From: Corydoras sp. C115
Taxonomy: Eukaryota; Chordata; Actinopteri; Siluriformes; Callichthyidae
Direction: 5' to 3'
Assembly (NCBI GenBank): GCA_019802505.1
Contig: JAFMOC010000030.1
Span: 310,001-374,000, forward strand
Length of the DNA: 64,000 bases
Made by a program: the position numbers and the translations under genes. Numbering within the stretch: the first letter of the stretch is position 1; every line of letters starts with the position of its first letter. Positions 22,409 through 35,011 of this stretch are shown here, piece after piece. Under the pieces are notes generated by a model that searched no databases, had not been told where the DNA came from, and worked only from the letters and a program-made list of their open reading frames with translations.

Positions 22409-22872
22409 TGTTACCGATGTCCGTTCTTCCCCGGAGGAGGGCGGCTAACGCGGAGTTGCTGCGTTCAGCCGCTCGCGCCTAGTGAGCGCTCCCGGGTACC
22501 GACCACGCGGGGAAGAATGCGTGCGTGGGTCCGAGGAACGCTCCCACGGATTACGACCTACACGGGGAAGGTGTGTAGCGCCGTACCATGGTTGCACGCG
22601 AAAGGAGAGAAAAAGACACCGGGATAAAATCCAAAATGTATAATTTAATAAAAATTGGTGTAGGGACACCAACGAAAAGGGGGAACAAACAACGTAACAA
22701 CGGGTATGAAAACCACAAAACAAAGACGTGCGCCAAAGGGAAGGAAAACTCAGAATAAATACAAAAGGAACTAAACACGTGAACAAAACAAACCAATCAC
22801 CCAACTGAAACAATTAAGGAGGAAACGAGGGACAGGTGCCACAGGCACCTGTGACACAGTCACGTCATGACA
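22409..22872 (-). mobile_element. Probable solo LTR, CpG-rich
   Basis: It is bounded by TGTTACCG at the left and GTCATGACA at the right, so the minus strand runs TGTCATGAC to CGGTAACA, the TG...CA form of an LTR. The left half (22420-22620) is far richer in G+C and CpG than anything nearby. The right half carries CAGGTGCCACAGGCACCTG (22833-22851), a short perfect palindrome. No internal retroviral or gag-pol sequence lies on either side. The expected 4-6 bp target duplication is not visible, so the call is moderate. The minus-strand open frame over 22445-22813 resembles nothing I know and is probably chance. Confidence 0.5.
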
Positions 22873-22982
22873 AACAATATACTGTAGATCAAAATCTTAA
22901 AACACATAAAATCAATATGGTAGTACAGGACTTAAATAAACTATTTAAGCTCTTTGTAAATACTGTAAACAAATACCTTATA

Positions 22983-23055
22983 TACCTTACCCTAATAAAC
23001 TTACCCTAATACCTTACCCTAATAAACTTACCCTAATACCTTACCCTAATAAACT
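22983..23055. repeat. Minisatellite, 27-bp unit with telomere-like CCCTAA
   Basis: TACCTTACCCTAATAAACTT plus ACCCTAA repeats exactly with period 27, starting at 22983, 23010 and 23037 (about 2.7 units). Each unit has two TTACCCTAA motifs, but the spacing is not that of a true (TTAGGG)n array. Confidence 0.85.
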
Positions 23056-23450
23056 TGATAAGGAGGATTACTTAAATACTTCTGCACATTTTGCTTTGGT
23101 ATAGGGATAAGACGATTTATAATTTTTGCAATTAATTCCAATTGAAAATGTTACAATGAATTAATCCCAAAAGGGCCTTAACATTGTCATGACGGCATTC
23201 TTAAGAAAAATACGCATTATGTCCGTTGCCGGAACTTTAGACCAGTGGCGCAACTCGCACAGAACAAAAATAGTTCCACTTGCAGCACAATTGTCTGTTT
23301 ATTTTGACCTTAAAGGAAAAATGTAGTTTACTTTAAAATTCGATAAGAATATGTGCTTTAAATGACACAGATGTTTTCCTTTTCTTGATTTTCACAAGAG
23401 AATGCATTGTGTTGTTTCCAATAACAAAATATTTGACTTTAGGTAACTTC

Positions 23451-23480
23451 TGTTTTTTTTTTTTTTTTTTTTTTTTTTTT
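23451..23480. repeat. Poly-T run
   Basis: About 28 T, which on the minus strand would be an A tail; no retroelement is recognisable beside it. Confidence 0.9.
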
Positions 23481-23482
23481 TG

Positions 23483-25421
23483 GTAAAGTTTATTACTGTA
23501 TAATATTCGTAATAACCGTATTATCGTGATTATTTCTACTGTAATCGTATCATCACTATCGGTCATTGCCTCATTCCTACATTGGTAATGGGTTCATAAA
23601 GGCACATAATTCTGTAATTATAATTACATTTAGTTATCCTGTTTACCTAACATTTTAACATATAGTGTGCATGAAATTTAAAAATTGGATTTTTCCTCCC
23701 CAGTTTGGTGCATTGATTTCACATTTACAGTCACCCTCAAACTGCCGCACATCCTCTGTGTGCACATTGAAAAAAGGGCATCTCACTCATTATCGTTCTC
23801 GGCTTCGTCAATTCCGTTTGTTGAACATCATTTAGAGCTGGGTTCGAAAAACTCTTGGGAAACGTGCTGTGAAAAACACGGCTTTGAGAACGTGTGAACG
23901 TGTTTACAGTGCTGTTGTGTGGGTGAGCTCGTAAATTCGAGCAGCTGTTTTGATCCCCGAAGTGATAAAGAACTCTAATCAACGCCGCCTCAAGTGCTGC
24001 TTTCACAAGGCATTTAGAAAAATATCACGCCCGGAAAAACTTCATAACTTGGGCGAGCTGAAATCATTTATCAGGTTCAAGTGCTTGAACAAGATGTGAA
24101 CCTCAATGACGGGCTATTAAAGATAAAAAGAAATGCTGTTAGTCGCATTCTAAAATGCCCTCATACATTTAACAAACTGTGGAGCGTCTATACTGAGTGG
24201 GACAAAGACCTGAACCCAAAGACCAAAATTGTTTCATCATTTTATAATGAGCTAAAATTACATTTCATCGAGTCATTTTGCAGATTAATTTTTCCAAAGT
24301 GACTCACAAGCGTTCCATCATGAAGTCTTGGGTTATAAAACAGGTGATGCAGCACACCCTCAAACAATTAGGGTTAAGAGCTTTTGCTTAATGGACAATT
24401 TTGACTACTTTTGGTCCCAGCCTGCAGACTGACAGCCCAAAAACATAACCACTGAGCTACCATGACTGTAACAGAAAAAGTATAGACTAGTAGAGTATTA
24501 CTCATATACATGCTTTTATTGCATGAAATCTACTTTAATTTCCTTCACCGACCTGTAAGGCTGCTTTGAAACATTGTGCTATTGTGAAAAGTTGTGTTCA
24601 ATTGGGAAATGTGACGTAAAACATAGCTATCATGATGAGATGATATGTAGGGGGTTCATTCCCAGTTCAGCAGTACAAGGTGCTTTCTATGTAATGCCTT
24701 GATCTTCTCCAGGGGCTTTAACTTCCTTCTGTGGTCTAAAGACACGCTACTGATATGATTTTACCCAAAGTATAAATGTATGCAACTCATGAGATCTACA
24801 CACTGTCACGGTCTGGAGTCAATATAAATCAGAACAACAAGCAAAATCTTAAACCTGCTTGATTATAGGTTTATGCAATGCAGCGTACATAATAGAAAAT
24901 CAATTTAATATAGCAGATAATTTAGATTAATGTGACGGACAAGCTCTTTATGTTAAGAGTGAAATGGCTGTGTGGTTTTGCACCATATAGGATTGTAATA
25001 AGCGTTGAAAGAGCCGTCACTCTGCGTTTAGAATAATACTAAACCTAAATTTAAAAAGTGTTTGACTAACATGGCCATGTTTGTTAATATTTTTTTTATG
25101 CTGTGCATGGAATAGAAATGTTATTACTTTCGAACAAACCTGATTGCATGTTATGGCCAACTCGAAGGTCAGTGGCATCTAAATGCAGTAATAAAATAAG
25201 CTCCATTGCAAGAAAAAGATGACATGGATGATGCCAGAGAATGCAGTTTTGGGATCAGCTGGCTGTATTGCAGCACATTCTGAGCTAACTCCAAATTGCT
25301 TGAGTCTGCATGAATCTGAGATATGATATGTCTCACAGAGCAGGTGCAACAGAACCTCTCACACACACATATATATATAGATATATATATAGACAACTTA
25401 AACCTACATTTTTTTCTGTTG
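23483..25421. other. Unique sequence, candidate conserved noncoding block at about 23930-24300
   Basis: A repeat-free stretch with CCGAAGTGATAAAGAACTC and an open plus frame at 24081-24302 whose peptide matches nothing I know. A short (AT)n-like tract at 25364-25392. Confidence 0.3.
24385..24470 (-). mobile_element. SINE E head fragment
   Basis: CATAACCACTGAGCTACCATG at its right end is the complement of the SINE E head. The left part is degraded. Confidence 0.35.
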
Positions 25422-25672
25422 TGGTGGCATGGTGGCTTAGTGGTTAGTATGTTTGCCTCTTGGCTCTGGAGATGTTTTAATCCCAATCTGGTTGGAGTTT
25501 CTTCATTTTCCCTAGGTCTATTGGTTTCCTCTGGGTTGTCTGGTTTGCTTCCACAATCCAAAATCTTGGCTGCTCTAAAATGCCCTTATCTAAATTTCCC
25601 CGTATAGTGTATGTGTGTCGGTGTGATTGAGTGTGTGTCCAGTGATGAATTGGTGGCCTGTCCTGGGTGTAT
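25422..25672 (+). mobile_element. V-SINE, 3' truncated
   Basis: Head TGGCATGGTGGCTTAGTGG, central domain GGTTTCCTCTGGGTTGTCTGG, linker TGGCCTGTCCTGGGTGTATC. It breaks off before the tail. Confidence 0.7.
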
Positions 25673-25694
25673 CAATTTATAATAGTATAAATAA

Positions 25695-25896
25695 TACATT
25701 CGATCATTTAACAAACACTTTTATCCAAAGCGACTAACAAAGTAAATACAGGGTTGGCCACAGCATCTATGGAGCAATGAGGGTTAAGGGTCTGACTTAA
25801 GGAGCCACATTGTTAAATTCAGTGGATCTGAGATTTGAACCCACAACCTTTAGATTTATAGCCCAACACCCTAACCACTGAGCTACCATGTCCAGT
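25695..25896 (-). mobile_element. tRNA-derived SINE E, full length
   Basis: On the plus strand it reads TTTTATCCAAAGCGACTAAC (tail side) through CAATGAGGGTTAAGGG to TGAGATTTGAACCC and CCACTGAGCTACCATG. The minus strand therefore starts with an A-box-like TAGCTCAGTGG and a B-box GGTTCAAATCTC, a pol III promoter arrangement. It follows closely on a truncated V-SINE. Confidence 0.75.
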
Positions 25897-26357
25897 ACTA
25901 AATAGTAAATGCAAAAGACTGAAATGTTATGCATTTTTGGGTTGCCCCTTAGATGGACATCGCCCCTAGCATTCACCTGCACTGCCTGTACCACAAGCTG
26001 ACTCAAAAACAGATTCTAAAATGTAAGGCTGGGCAAAAACATGTCTTTGGGCATTAGAGAACTTCTGAGAGCTTTGTGGACCAGAATATAACAAACAAAT
26101 ATCAAACATCAAAATCCCAGCTTTGTACACTGAATAAATGACCTTAGTAACAAAAGGTAGCCATGTTTTCCACTTTATCTGTAGAAAACCTCAAACACAA
26201 ATAGCCCAGAATTTCAAACAGCATGAAGATGAACATAACAAAATTTGAAATTTGGTTTCAGACTCAAGAAAAGACAAAGACTGACTTCACCTTTTAAAGG
26301 TCATTGTGAGTAAAACTACGAATATGGTACAAGGGGATGTTGGGGAAGGAGCGCAAG

Positions 26358-26412
26358 TGAGGGATTTGGTGAGTTGTTTAGCCAAACAGTGAGGGATTTG
26401 GTGAGTTGTTTA
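26358..26412 (+). repeat. Short direct duplication
   Basis: GTGAGGGATTTGGTGAGTTG followed by TTTA occurs at 26358 and again 31 bp later. Confidence 0.9.
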
Positions 26413-26431
26413 ACTTTTAGCCAAGTTAAAG

Positions 26432-26617
26432 TTTGTACAAGTCAAAAGTTTGAACACACCTCCATTTTGCTCTAGTTTATCAATTTTATCAGTTCCACAT
26501 GTAAAGATGGCCTTTGTAGTTCTATAGTTCCAGACTGTCGTCCATCTGTTTGTGGACTACAGTACATACTGTGTTCTCTGTTCTCCAATAGTACCACTAC
26601 AGAGCAGATATTTTGTT
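26432..26617 (+). mobile_element. Family A MITE, left-arm fragment
   Basis: GTACAAGTCAAAAGTTTGAAC near the left end, then TAGTTCTATAGTTCCAGAC and GTGGACTACAGTACATAC. It stops after CAGAGCAGATATTTTG; no return arm is visible. Confidence 0.6.
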
Positions 26618-27650
26618 ATATTTTGACACATTGTCATAAAAAAAAGAAATCCCGGGTTTAAACTGGATAAACAGAAATGTTGGCATGGCATTAAAAGTAA
26701 CTGCCGGGTAAAGTTCAGGGTATAGCTTAAGGTTTCTGATAAAAGTAATTTCAAAACCAGCCAATCACAGCAAGACATTATTGCGATGAGGAATTTAATC
26801 TCTTATGCTTAAATCCAGAGGGATAAAATACTAACACCCACACACTGTGATTTCATGTGGAGAGAATGAAATGTTGATGGAAAAGTAATTTGGGTTTCAT
26901 GCTTATTAATAATACATAATGCTATATTTGGATTTAATAAAAAACATGATACACATCACATTGTCTGTGTGTTATTAATAGAGTTTATCAATGAATTTGC
27001 TTTCAATTAATGCATTTATGAATCAATAACTTATTATAGTCTGTTTATAATCATTTTATAAAAGTTATAAGGCACTACAAGTTATGTTTTAATATGTGAA
27101 TAAATCATGAGAAAGAGGTTTAACGACACGCCCCATTATTGTCATGCATAACACCTCTTTCCTGTGATTTATTCACAATACACATGATAATACAATAATA
27201 AAGAAGTTAAACTTCTATAGTTTCCTAGGTGGAAAGTGCGTGAGTTTTTTGACTGTGCTTGTGTGTGTTTCACAATGTGTTTCTCATCCTGAAATAGGTC
27301 AGCCAAGGAAATTGGGAACGGTGAGATAATTGGCAGTGCTAGCTGCTGAATGAGCTCTGCACGGCTGAGCATCAGAATTATGGCCGGATTGATCCAAACA
27401 TTTTCATTTTAGTCACCTATTCAAGTCTCAAATAATCAGTGCATTACCCCATCCAGCAGCGACTTTGAATCAAGGCAAATCTGCACAGCAAATCCATTTT
27501 CACATTATCAAATGGACAATGACTGCACAATCTATCATTTTATATATGTATAAAAGAAGTGGTCATGCAATGAAAGAGGCCTTGGCTAGTCCAGGACCCC
27601 CTTGGTTATAAGGGGTGTTTATGTAACAGGATCTGCAAGCTCTGTGTGGG

Positions 27651-27651
<1 letters not shown>
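26618..27651. other. Unique AT-rich sequence
   Basis: TTTATAATCATTTTATAAAAG near 27045 may relate to repeat G. No gene. Confidence 0.5.
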
Positions 27652-28020
<369 letters not shown>

Positions 28021-28227
28021 CATTTGCATTTGGTCATTTAGCAGACGCTTTTATCCAAAGCGACTTACAAGGTGAGCACAGGGTTAATCACAGCATCCCA
28101 GAAGCAATGAGGGTCAAGGGTCTTGCTCAAGGACCCACACTGGTAACTTCAGTGTACCTGGGATTTGAACCCCCAACCTTCAGATTGATAGTCCAACACC
28201 CTGACCACTGAGCTACCATGCCCCCTT
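28021..28227 (-). mobile_element. tRNA-derived SINE E, best copy
   Basis: The plus strand reads TTTGGTCATTTAGCAGACGC, TTTTATCCAAAGCGACTTAC, GGGTCTTGCTCAAGGACCC, GGGATTTGAACCCC and ACTGAGCTACCATGCCCCC. The minus strand has tRNA-like A and B boxes at the right end. Its tail abuts a (CA)n/(AT)n tract, and the same junction is duplicated at 27830-27863. Confidence 0.8.
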
Positions 28228-29137
28228 ATTAGTATGTGATATACATATTAATATATAATGGTAAGATATATACATTAAATTAAATTAAAGGGAGAATTAA
28301 AGGTACTATAAACATGATCTAAAGGTGAGATTAAATTAACATTTTATACAAGTAATTAATTGACAGTTATTTTGAAGGGTTTTGATTGTTGTCCTGTGTT
28401 GCTTTACAAATACTAACATTGAGAATTGAATAATCCTCTTCCAGCTAGAAGTTATACAGCAAACTTGTTTCAAATTTGTGTGAATATGTCTGTATAAATT
28501 GGGACGTCACTCCGTGTCCAAGGGATTGTGTGTGTGCTCTTTCACACCGTCGCACACCTCAGTTTAAACCCAAGAGAGAGCAGAGCAGTGGGTTTCTTAG
28601 TCACACCATGCCAACTTACACTCTTCCATATTCAGCTCTGTCAAAAACCATTCTTCTGGCATATTTTGCAATCTAAACTCAACAGTAAGTGCCTGAAATG
28701 TCCAATGGTATGGAATTATTAAAATTGAATATGTCAGAGTAAAATGGGAAACCAGAAATGACCAATCTGGATTTGTCCCCGATCAGCGAAGTCATCCAAG
28801 AAAAAGAACCAATATACAGTGACACTGGGCTTTCAAATATTGTTTAAAATACAGCCCTGCATACATCCTATTATGACAGGAAGAGAATTGCTGTCTTTTT
28901 TTCTGTGTTTGTTTCAATAAGAATAAACTTTTTGACATCGCTTATTTCTGCTGATGGTGGATCCATATTTTTGCAGAATTCTTTATAATAACTTCTTTCC
29001 GATTGAGATGACATCTTCCGATCTTAATTTTTCATTCTAATAATAACTGTCAGTATTTGTTTTCTAAGTTTAATATTATTATTATGATTATTATTTCCAT
29101 TACATTATTGCTTTATTTAAAAATCTAAAAATACATA
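28228..29137. other. Unique AT-rich sequence
   Basis: Nothing recognised. Confidence 0.55.
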
Positions 29138-29282
29138 CAGTACTATTCAAAAGTTTGTACTCCACTTATGGTTTTGTACCTCCACTTATTGGCCATGTTT
29201 TCATTTTCATTTACTGTAAAGATGGACTTTGTACTTTTAAAAATACACACTGTACTTCATCTGTTTGTGGACTACAGAATGA
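29138..29282 (+). mobile_element. Family A MITE, left-arm fragment
   Basis: CAGTACTATTCAAAAGTTTG follows TA at 29136-29137, then the TACTGTAAAGATGGACTTTG and TTCATCTGTTTGTGGACTAC portions. It is truncated at about 29282. Confidence 0.6.
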
Positions 29283-31149
29283 CATAGGGTTGCATACATT
29301 TACATTTAATCTAAAAGTTTCTGAATGCCAATTTAAATAATTCTTTCAATATTGCTCTAATATAAAAACAATTTTATAAAATGACTCCATCCAACTGCAT
29401 ATGCCTCATGAGCCTGTTTCATATGTATGTAGGCCAATTATGACAGTAGGTTGAAAACTTTTACTCCAAGAGCCAGTATGTTCCATTCTTACCCACAGAT
29501 ATTCCAGCTGTAGTACTGGAGAGCCTGTGATCCCAGGAGAATATCGCCGAGTGTAGTGAAGGTAAGACATATTCACTCTGGAATACACAGTCTAGTGGCA
29601 GCCAGTGCAGTTTTCTATTTTTATCATTAGAGATGGATGGGGTGAAAATATTTTAACTTTTCTGCTGGAAGGCATGAAACCTGTGGTACTATCACATCTA
29701 ACTCTGAGCTGTGCTGGAGCTGAAATGGCATCAATGTTGTTGGGGCGCTATCATTCACACGTTCATACATTTTTAATCACTCCCTCCTCAAATCCAAACC
29801 CCAAGCTGTTCAGACACCGAAATATCCACTAGCTTTTTATTTTATCTTAGGTATTTTTGTATAAACCATTAACATTGCTGTCATGAACCAGAGCTATTAT
29901 GCGAATCAAGTTTCAAAGTATGTATATATCAGACGGAAACAAGCAAACGTTAAGTCGATGACATTCTGCAATAAAAATCTAGTAATAAAATTGACTAGAA
30001 AGTCGAAAACAACAGAAGAGTCAAAAATGTACATTAAATATAACCGTTAAATGCACAAAACGACAATAACAAGCAAACAAAAACATTTAGAACACACAAA
30101 AGTAGAAGGACACAATAACATGAAGGGTGAGCTGAGGGGAAAAGGGTGAGCTGGAGGCAACGGACAGAAGCAAGACCTGAAAGAGACTGAACTAAATCAA
30201 AATTCCAAAGAAAAAAACAAACCACCAATAGCAACAAAGAAAACTAAACATGATCATGTGACACAAATAAAATATTGTTAAGTTTATATAGCATCATAAA
30301 CCTTTTACGAAGTATCGTACTCATGCATAATGAAGGCTACTGCAGAATGACTTTGGAAGTTTGACTTTCCATTCGTTTACACTTTTAGTGCCTACTTAAA
30401 TTCAAAGACGAATAAAATCTAATGAAAACGATTCTGGCACAATTTGCTTTTGTGCTTTGGTCCCATTTAAGTCACCAGTCGATACTAAACATTTGCTTTC
30501 ACAGATAAGGTTTAATTTTGCCACCTCTACGGGTCTCCTTTTAAAATTCATTGTTATTTATCACGCTTGGTGAATTATGTTTTCGAAGACAGCAGTGGTT
30601 AAAAAATAATATAAAAAATCTACCATGCTTCAGAAGGCTTCAACCATACACCATCAGTTCTGTACCATCAGTGATTGGCAAAACCCCAACCTCTTTCATA
30701 TTGTTCTAAATCTTTAAGGTTATAAAACTCTACATTTATCTATGTTAGTATAATGAGATTCTTTTATCTGTCTACTTTAATCTATTACTTGTACAGTAGC
30801 AAAAGCCCCGAAGACACTGATAGTAATCATGTGGGAAATAGCAGAAGATTGTGATTCAAATTTAAAAGGATGTTACCTTTTGAACTCATTACATTACTAA
30901 TATGATGGCACAGCAGGAAATGTTGGTCCAGCACAGCTCATGGGAACCAAGTTAAACCCTCGCCTCTGTTTATCATCCACAGGGAGTTTGATTGTTTCTC
31001 TTATGTCAATTTTGTACATATTTTTTTTATTTTGCAGAAGCTTTAATCCAAATGCATTTCCAAGTAAAATAACAGCACAGGAGTAAGTGCTGGAACAAGA
31101 AAACTGTATCAGCTAATACTGACCTTGTCCCAGTTGTATGATTGGTTAA
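29283..31149. other. Unique sequence
   Basis: No transposon or coding signal recognised. Confidence 0.5.
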
Positions 31150-31450
31150 TGAATCTGGAATTCATAATGCATTATTGGTGCGTTTGTTAAGCTTTGTAAA
31201 TATTCATAATCCTTAATGATGTCATAAGCATCTGTTAATGTACATACATGTTTATAATCAGTCATAAAGTACATACCAATGACAATGACAAGGTTTTATG
31301 ACAAATTGTTACTATGCATTATAATAATAGACATTCTTGAATAATACATGATGATTTCACTTTGCAATATGTTTGTAACGAGCATTTATAAACTTTTCTA
31401 AGTCATTATGAACTATATTAATGTGGTTTGCTTCATAGCGGTAATAACTG
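31150..31450. repeat. AT-rich dispersed repeat G
   Basis: TTCATAATGCATTATTGG, CATCTGTTAATGTACATAC and GAGCATTTATAAACTTTTC correspond to parts of 5150-5420. Confidence 0.4.
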
Positions 31451-33849
31451 ACAACACTTTACCTAATGCCTGTAAAGAGGGATTATAAACTTTCATTAAC
31501 CGTTATAGAAATATACTCATCAAAACGGGCATTCGTTTAACACAATCATTGTAAAGAAAGAAAGTGTTTTAAACATTTGTTGCTTCCTCAAATTCATCTA
31601 CAAGGAAATCTTGAATAAAACCTGTCACGCATTTCAGATCAGCAGTACTGCACAGTTCTGGAGTAGTGAGCTTGAAAACAAGCATGGCAGGTCTAAGTGG
31701 CTTTAACAGAAGCTAAATCAATTCCCCAATAAACTGTTTCGAGATGAGAATCCCAGACCTGATTGAGCAATTGGAGAAATAAGGACCTGCTCAGGCTGTC
31801 ATGCGTTGCACTTCTAATTCAGAACATGATTAATGACAGGAAATGATGTAATGAAGGAAGCTGCTGTCACCTTTCATTCCACTGAGCCTGTCACTTCAGA
31901 CCTCTGAGGTTTGGTGACTTATTGAAGTGTGCACAAACATCTTAGTGAAAGTAGGAGAATCAGAGAGGTTATTTTAAACATGCTGAAAGTATCAAAGGCA
32001 TGCTCATCTGTAAAGCTTCAGGTGCCCAAGGCAAGACATGACAACACGTACACTGCAAATAACACTGACATTATTGTTTTTAATAAAGGTACAAGAGACA
32101 GCATCTTTGATTCAAACTTAACTTGGAATTAGAGATGATAATGCTTAGACATCTATCTTCATGTATTGTGTTGTCACATTTTTTGCAACCATGCCAATAA
32201 TGGCAAGCCTCCTGTCATTTAACCCAGCTACTGTCAAAGGTATTGACTCCACTCTCTGGCTTTAAAGACCAGTGGGTGTGTGTTCCCGGCTTTGCTTACC
32301 GACTTTAAAGAGCTTGCATTTGAGTTCCGGTCTTTACCTCGCTTTGAGTTGGTTTTAAATATCATTTTGTTTTTGTCTCTGCCTACTGATATCGTAAGAA
32401 CAGAGTTTGTGGATGTTGTCCACTTAACTACTACGCCACTGTGCTTACTCTTAGAATCAAAATCACTACACTAAAAGAAATATGCTAAATCATGTATGTG
32501 CTAAATCAACAAATATTGTAATGATGTGTGTATATAAAGGTGTGAGAAGCAGTGCATTTCTGAATGCTAGCTTGAGCTTAGCATTAATGATAGAGACAGC
32601 ATGACAATTATTGGCTTCCAAAGGAAAAATTATGTTAAACCTAAAGATTTGGTCACACAGCTTTCGTCGCAGTCGAATGTCAAGCAACTGTTTGTGGCGC
32701 AAAATGAAACAAATAGAACACGGAATTCATTCAAACCACATTAGCGCTCGGGTGGAACGGCCTGTCACAATCGGAGCTGATGGGCGTCTCATGGCTTTTC
32801 CTCTCAGCTTGAAAAGTGCCCATGTTTCTGTCTCTCTTGTGACAAAGAAAATGTCACAAGAGTCCTCATCTCAGTGGAGGGCTAGTTAGAATTTGGAAAG
32901 TAAGGAGCACGGTGAAGGATGAAGACATAAAAAAGATTAAAGCTCTAGCTTTGATAGGCGCATCAAAGGAGGAAAGTCCATGTTTCAACTCTAACATGGT
33001 TCCTGTCAGGCCTTGTTGCTTCATTCTCAGCTCACTTGAACCCATTTCCCATGCGTGGATTTACTTATTGCACTGTGTGCAGTTTATTTGCATTATGATT
33101 TTATTAATAGCCTTTTTATTTATGAATAGCATGCATTTAAAGAGATGTTATCATCTTTCTCTGCTGAGTGCCCTCACTAAACACAGAACACACATTCAAA
33201 TACATCTCCATTCATTATGCTCATGATCTGCCTACAGGCATCGTAAAGAGTCTCATTAATAATCTTTCTGCTAAGATTGAGTCATCATTTCATTTTTCAA
33301 TGTGCATTCTCACTCTGTACAGACTCCCCTGCATCAGCATATAACTGCATATGAGGACTGTGCAAAGCAATTAATCATATATTACAGAATATGATAAAGT
33401 CATCATACCATAAATTTATTAAATTAATGCAATTATTGGAGTTTTAGCAAAGGAGCAATTTAAATGTACATTACCATGAGAGCATCCTCTCCGTGTCTTA
33501 AGCGGTGCCTCTGGCGTCTCAAGGGCTCTACAGAACTTTTTAATTTTGTAGAGCTCATTGACATTGCTGAACTTATGATGGAATAATCAAGCCACCAACA
33601 TCCTGTTGGCAGTGTCCTATGAGCGGAGAGTAAGGATTTCAAGATGACTTGTGCAAACCACGTAACACATTAGCCACTTTCTGATTTTGCATCATGTAAT
33701 AATTATGGAGATAATTATGGAGACACCCCACCAAACATTTACAGATCAACACCAATAGGCGTGGTGCCTCAAAATAAGCTGTGTTCGAGTTTTCTTGTTG
33801 TTACGAAACCACCAACACCCTGACATCCCCTATACATAAGTTAAAGTAC
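31451..33849. other. Repeat-poor stretch with candidate conserved noncoding elements
   Basis: Three blocks stand out: about 31640-31920 (CATGATTAATGACAGGAAAT), 32600-33000 (TTTGTGGCGCAAAATGAAAC, ACATTAGCGCTCGGGTGG) and 33230-33440 (CAAAGCAATTAATCATATAT). They are free of recognisable repeats and have few CpG-decay signs. This is the best region of the window to test for deep conservation. Confidence 0.35.
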
Positions 33850-34530
33850 TGTACACTCATTGTTTTTCATACTTTTATTCTTACACTTCTTGGTTCCCTA
33901 ATTGTCCTCCATTACAACACCATACACAAGGTATTTGAGAGGTGGATAGTTCTCAGCACTGCAGTGACTCTAAGATGGTGGTGATATGTGTATTGATGGG
34001 ATCGGTGTGATTGGATCAGACACGTTACTCAGTGTTCACTCACTGTGCCCTCTATTAAACACACCTGCCTAACTTTTCCACCATATAGATGTAAAATTAT
34101 AAATTATTATAATTTTTTTATATAATAATTATTATTATTAATTATTATTAATTCAAGACAAACATGTATCTGTTAATTGTATTAGTCATTCTCTAATCCA
34201 TCAACATCAGCTCGTACAGGATGCAGAACAACAGCAACACTGCTGTGTCTGATCTACCATACCAGCTCTATACAGACTGACACACCACCACACATCAGTG
34301 TTGCTGTAATGCTTAGAATGTTCCACCACCCAAATATTGCCTAATGTGTGGTGTTTCAATAGGACAATTAAACAACCTAGTGATGCGAAAAAAAGAGCGT
34401 AGAGAAACAAATATAATACAGTCTATAATTGTAGAACTATAATTTTTATCTGTATGGTAAGTGGAGGTGATAAAATGAAGAAGTGTAAACACTAGGAGGA
34501 TTATCTAATAAAGTGGCCAGCAGTTGTTTG
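33850..34530. mobile_element. Family C MITE, degraded, near full length
   Basis: The right arm ends TATCTAATAAAGTGGCCAGC near 34506-34525, preceded by TAATTGTAGAACTATAA and GTATGGTAAGTGGAGGTG. The core has GTGATTGGATCAGACACG and, in return, GTGTCTGATCTACCATAC. An AT-rich insertion (34080-34165) with ATT repeats lies inside. The left end is degraded near 33850. Confidence 0.6.
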
Positions 34531-35011
34531 TGTATGAGATGATCTTCCAGTCCACTTCATCTCTGCATACACGCTGATTAACTCAAAGCTTTAGCCAAAC
34601 TTTATGAAGTGTGACTGGTTCAATAAAGCTGATGGGCCCTCTATTGCTCTCTGTGTGTACTTTTCATAAAGCGTTCCAGAAAGTTCCGGTGGTGCAGGCT
34701 GCCTGGATACGTTTCAGGTCAGGTGAGGTTAGAAGAATTAATCACAGCAAAAGCAGAGTCGAACCTCCTGAGTGCTTTTTAATATGTCAGATGCCATCCC
34801 TGCTAAAAGTGTCTGCTGGATTTAGAGGCAGTAAACATGATTTGTTCGGCCAGGCGTCGGAATAGTGTGCAGTCGCACAATTTTAGTTGGGGAAATGTAC
34901 AAGGTTTTGCGCTCACACAGTTAAATATGAACCCACAGGTTGAACATAGTATTTTCCCATGTGTTTCTTGTGGAAATCATAAAGTAGTTATTAAAAGAGC
35001 TATTAAATCAA

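Noticed and set aside
22445..22813. 122-codon minus-strand frame, with an 81-codon frame overlapping it
   Set aside because: It lies wholly within the putative LTR, has no recognisable domain, and overlaps another frame on the same strand.
22832..22852. Palindrome CAGGTGCCACAGGCACCTG as an independent operator-type site
   Set aside because: It sits inside the putative LTR near one edge and is more simply part of that element.
24081..24302. 73-codon plus frame with a protein-like composition
   Set aside because: No family recognised and no flanking splice or start context that stands out; kept only as part of a candidate noncoding block.
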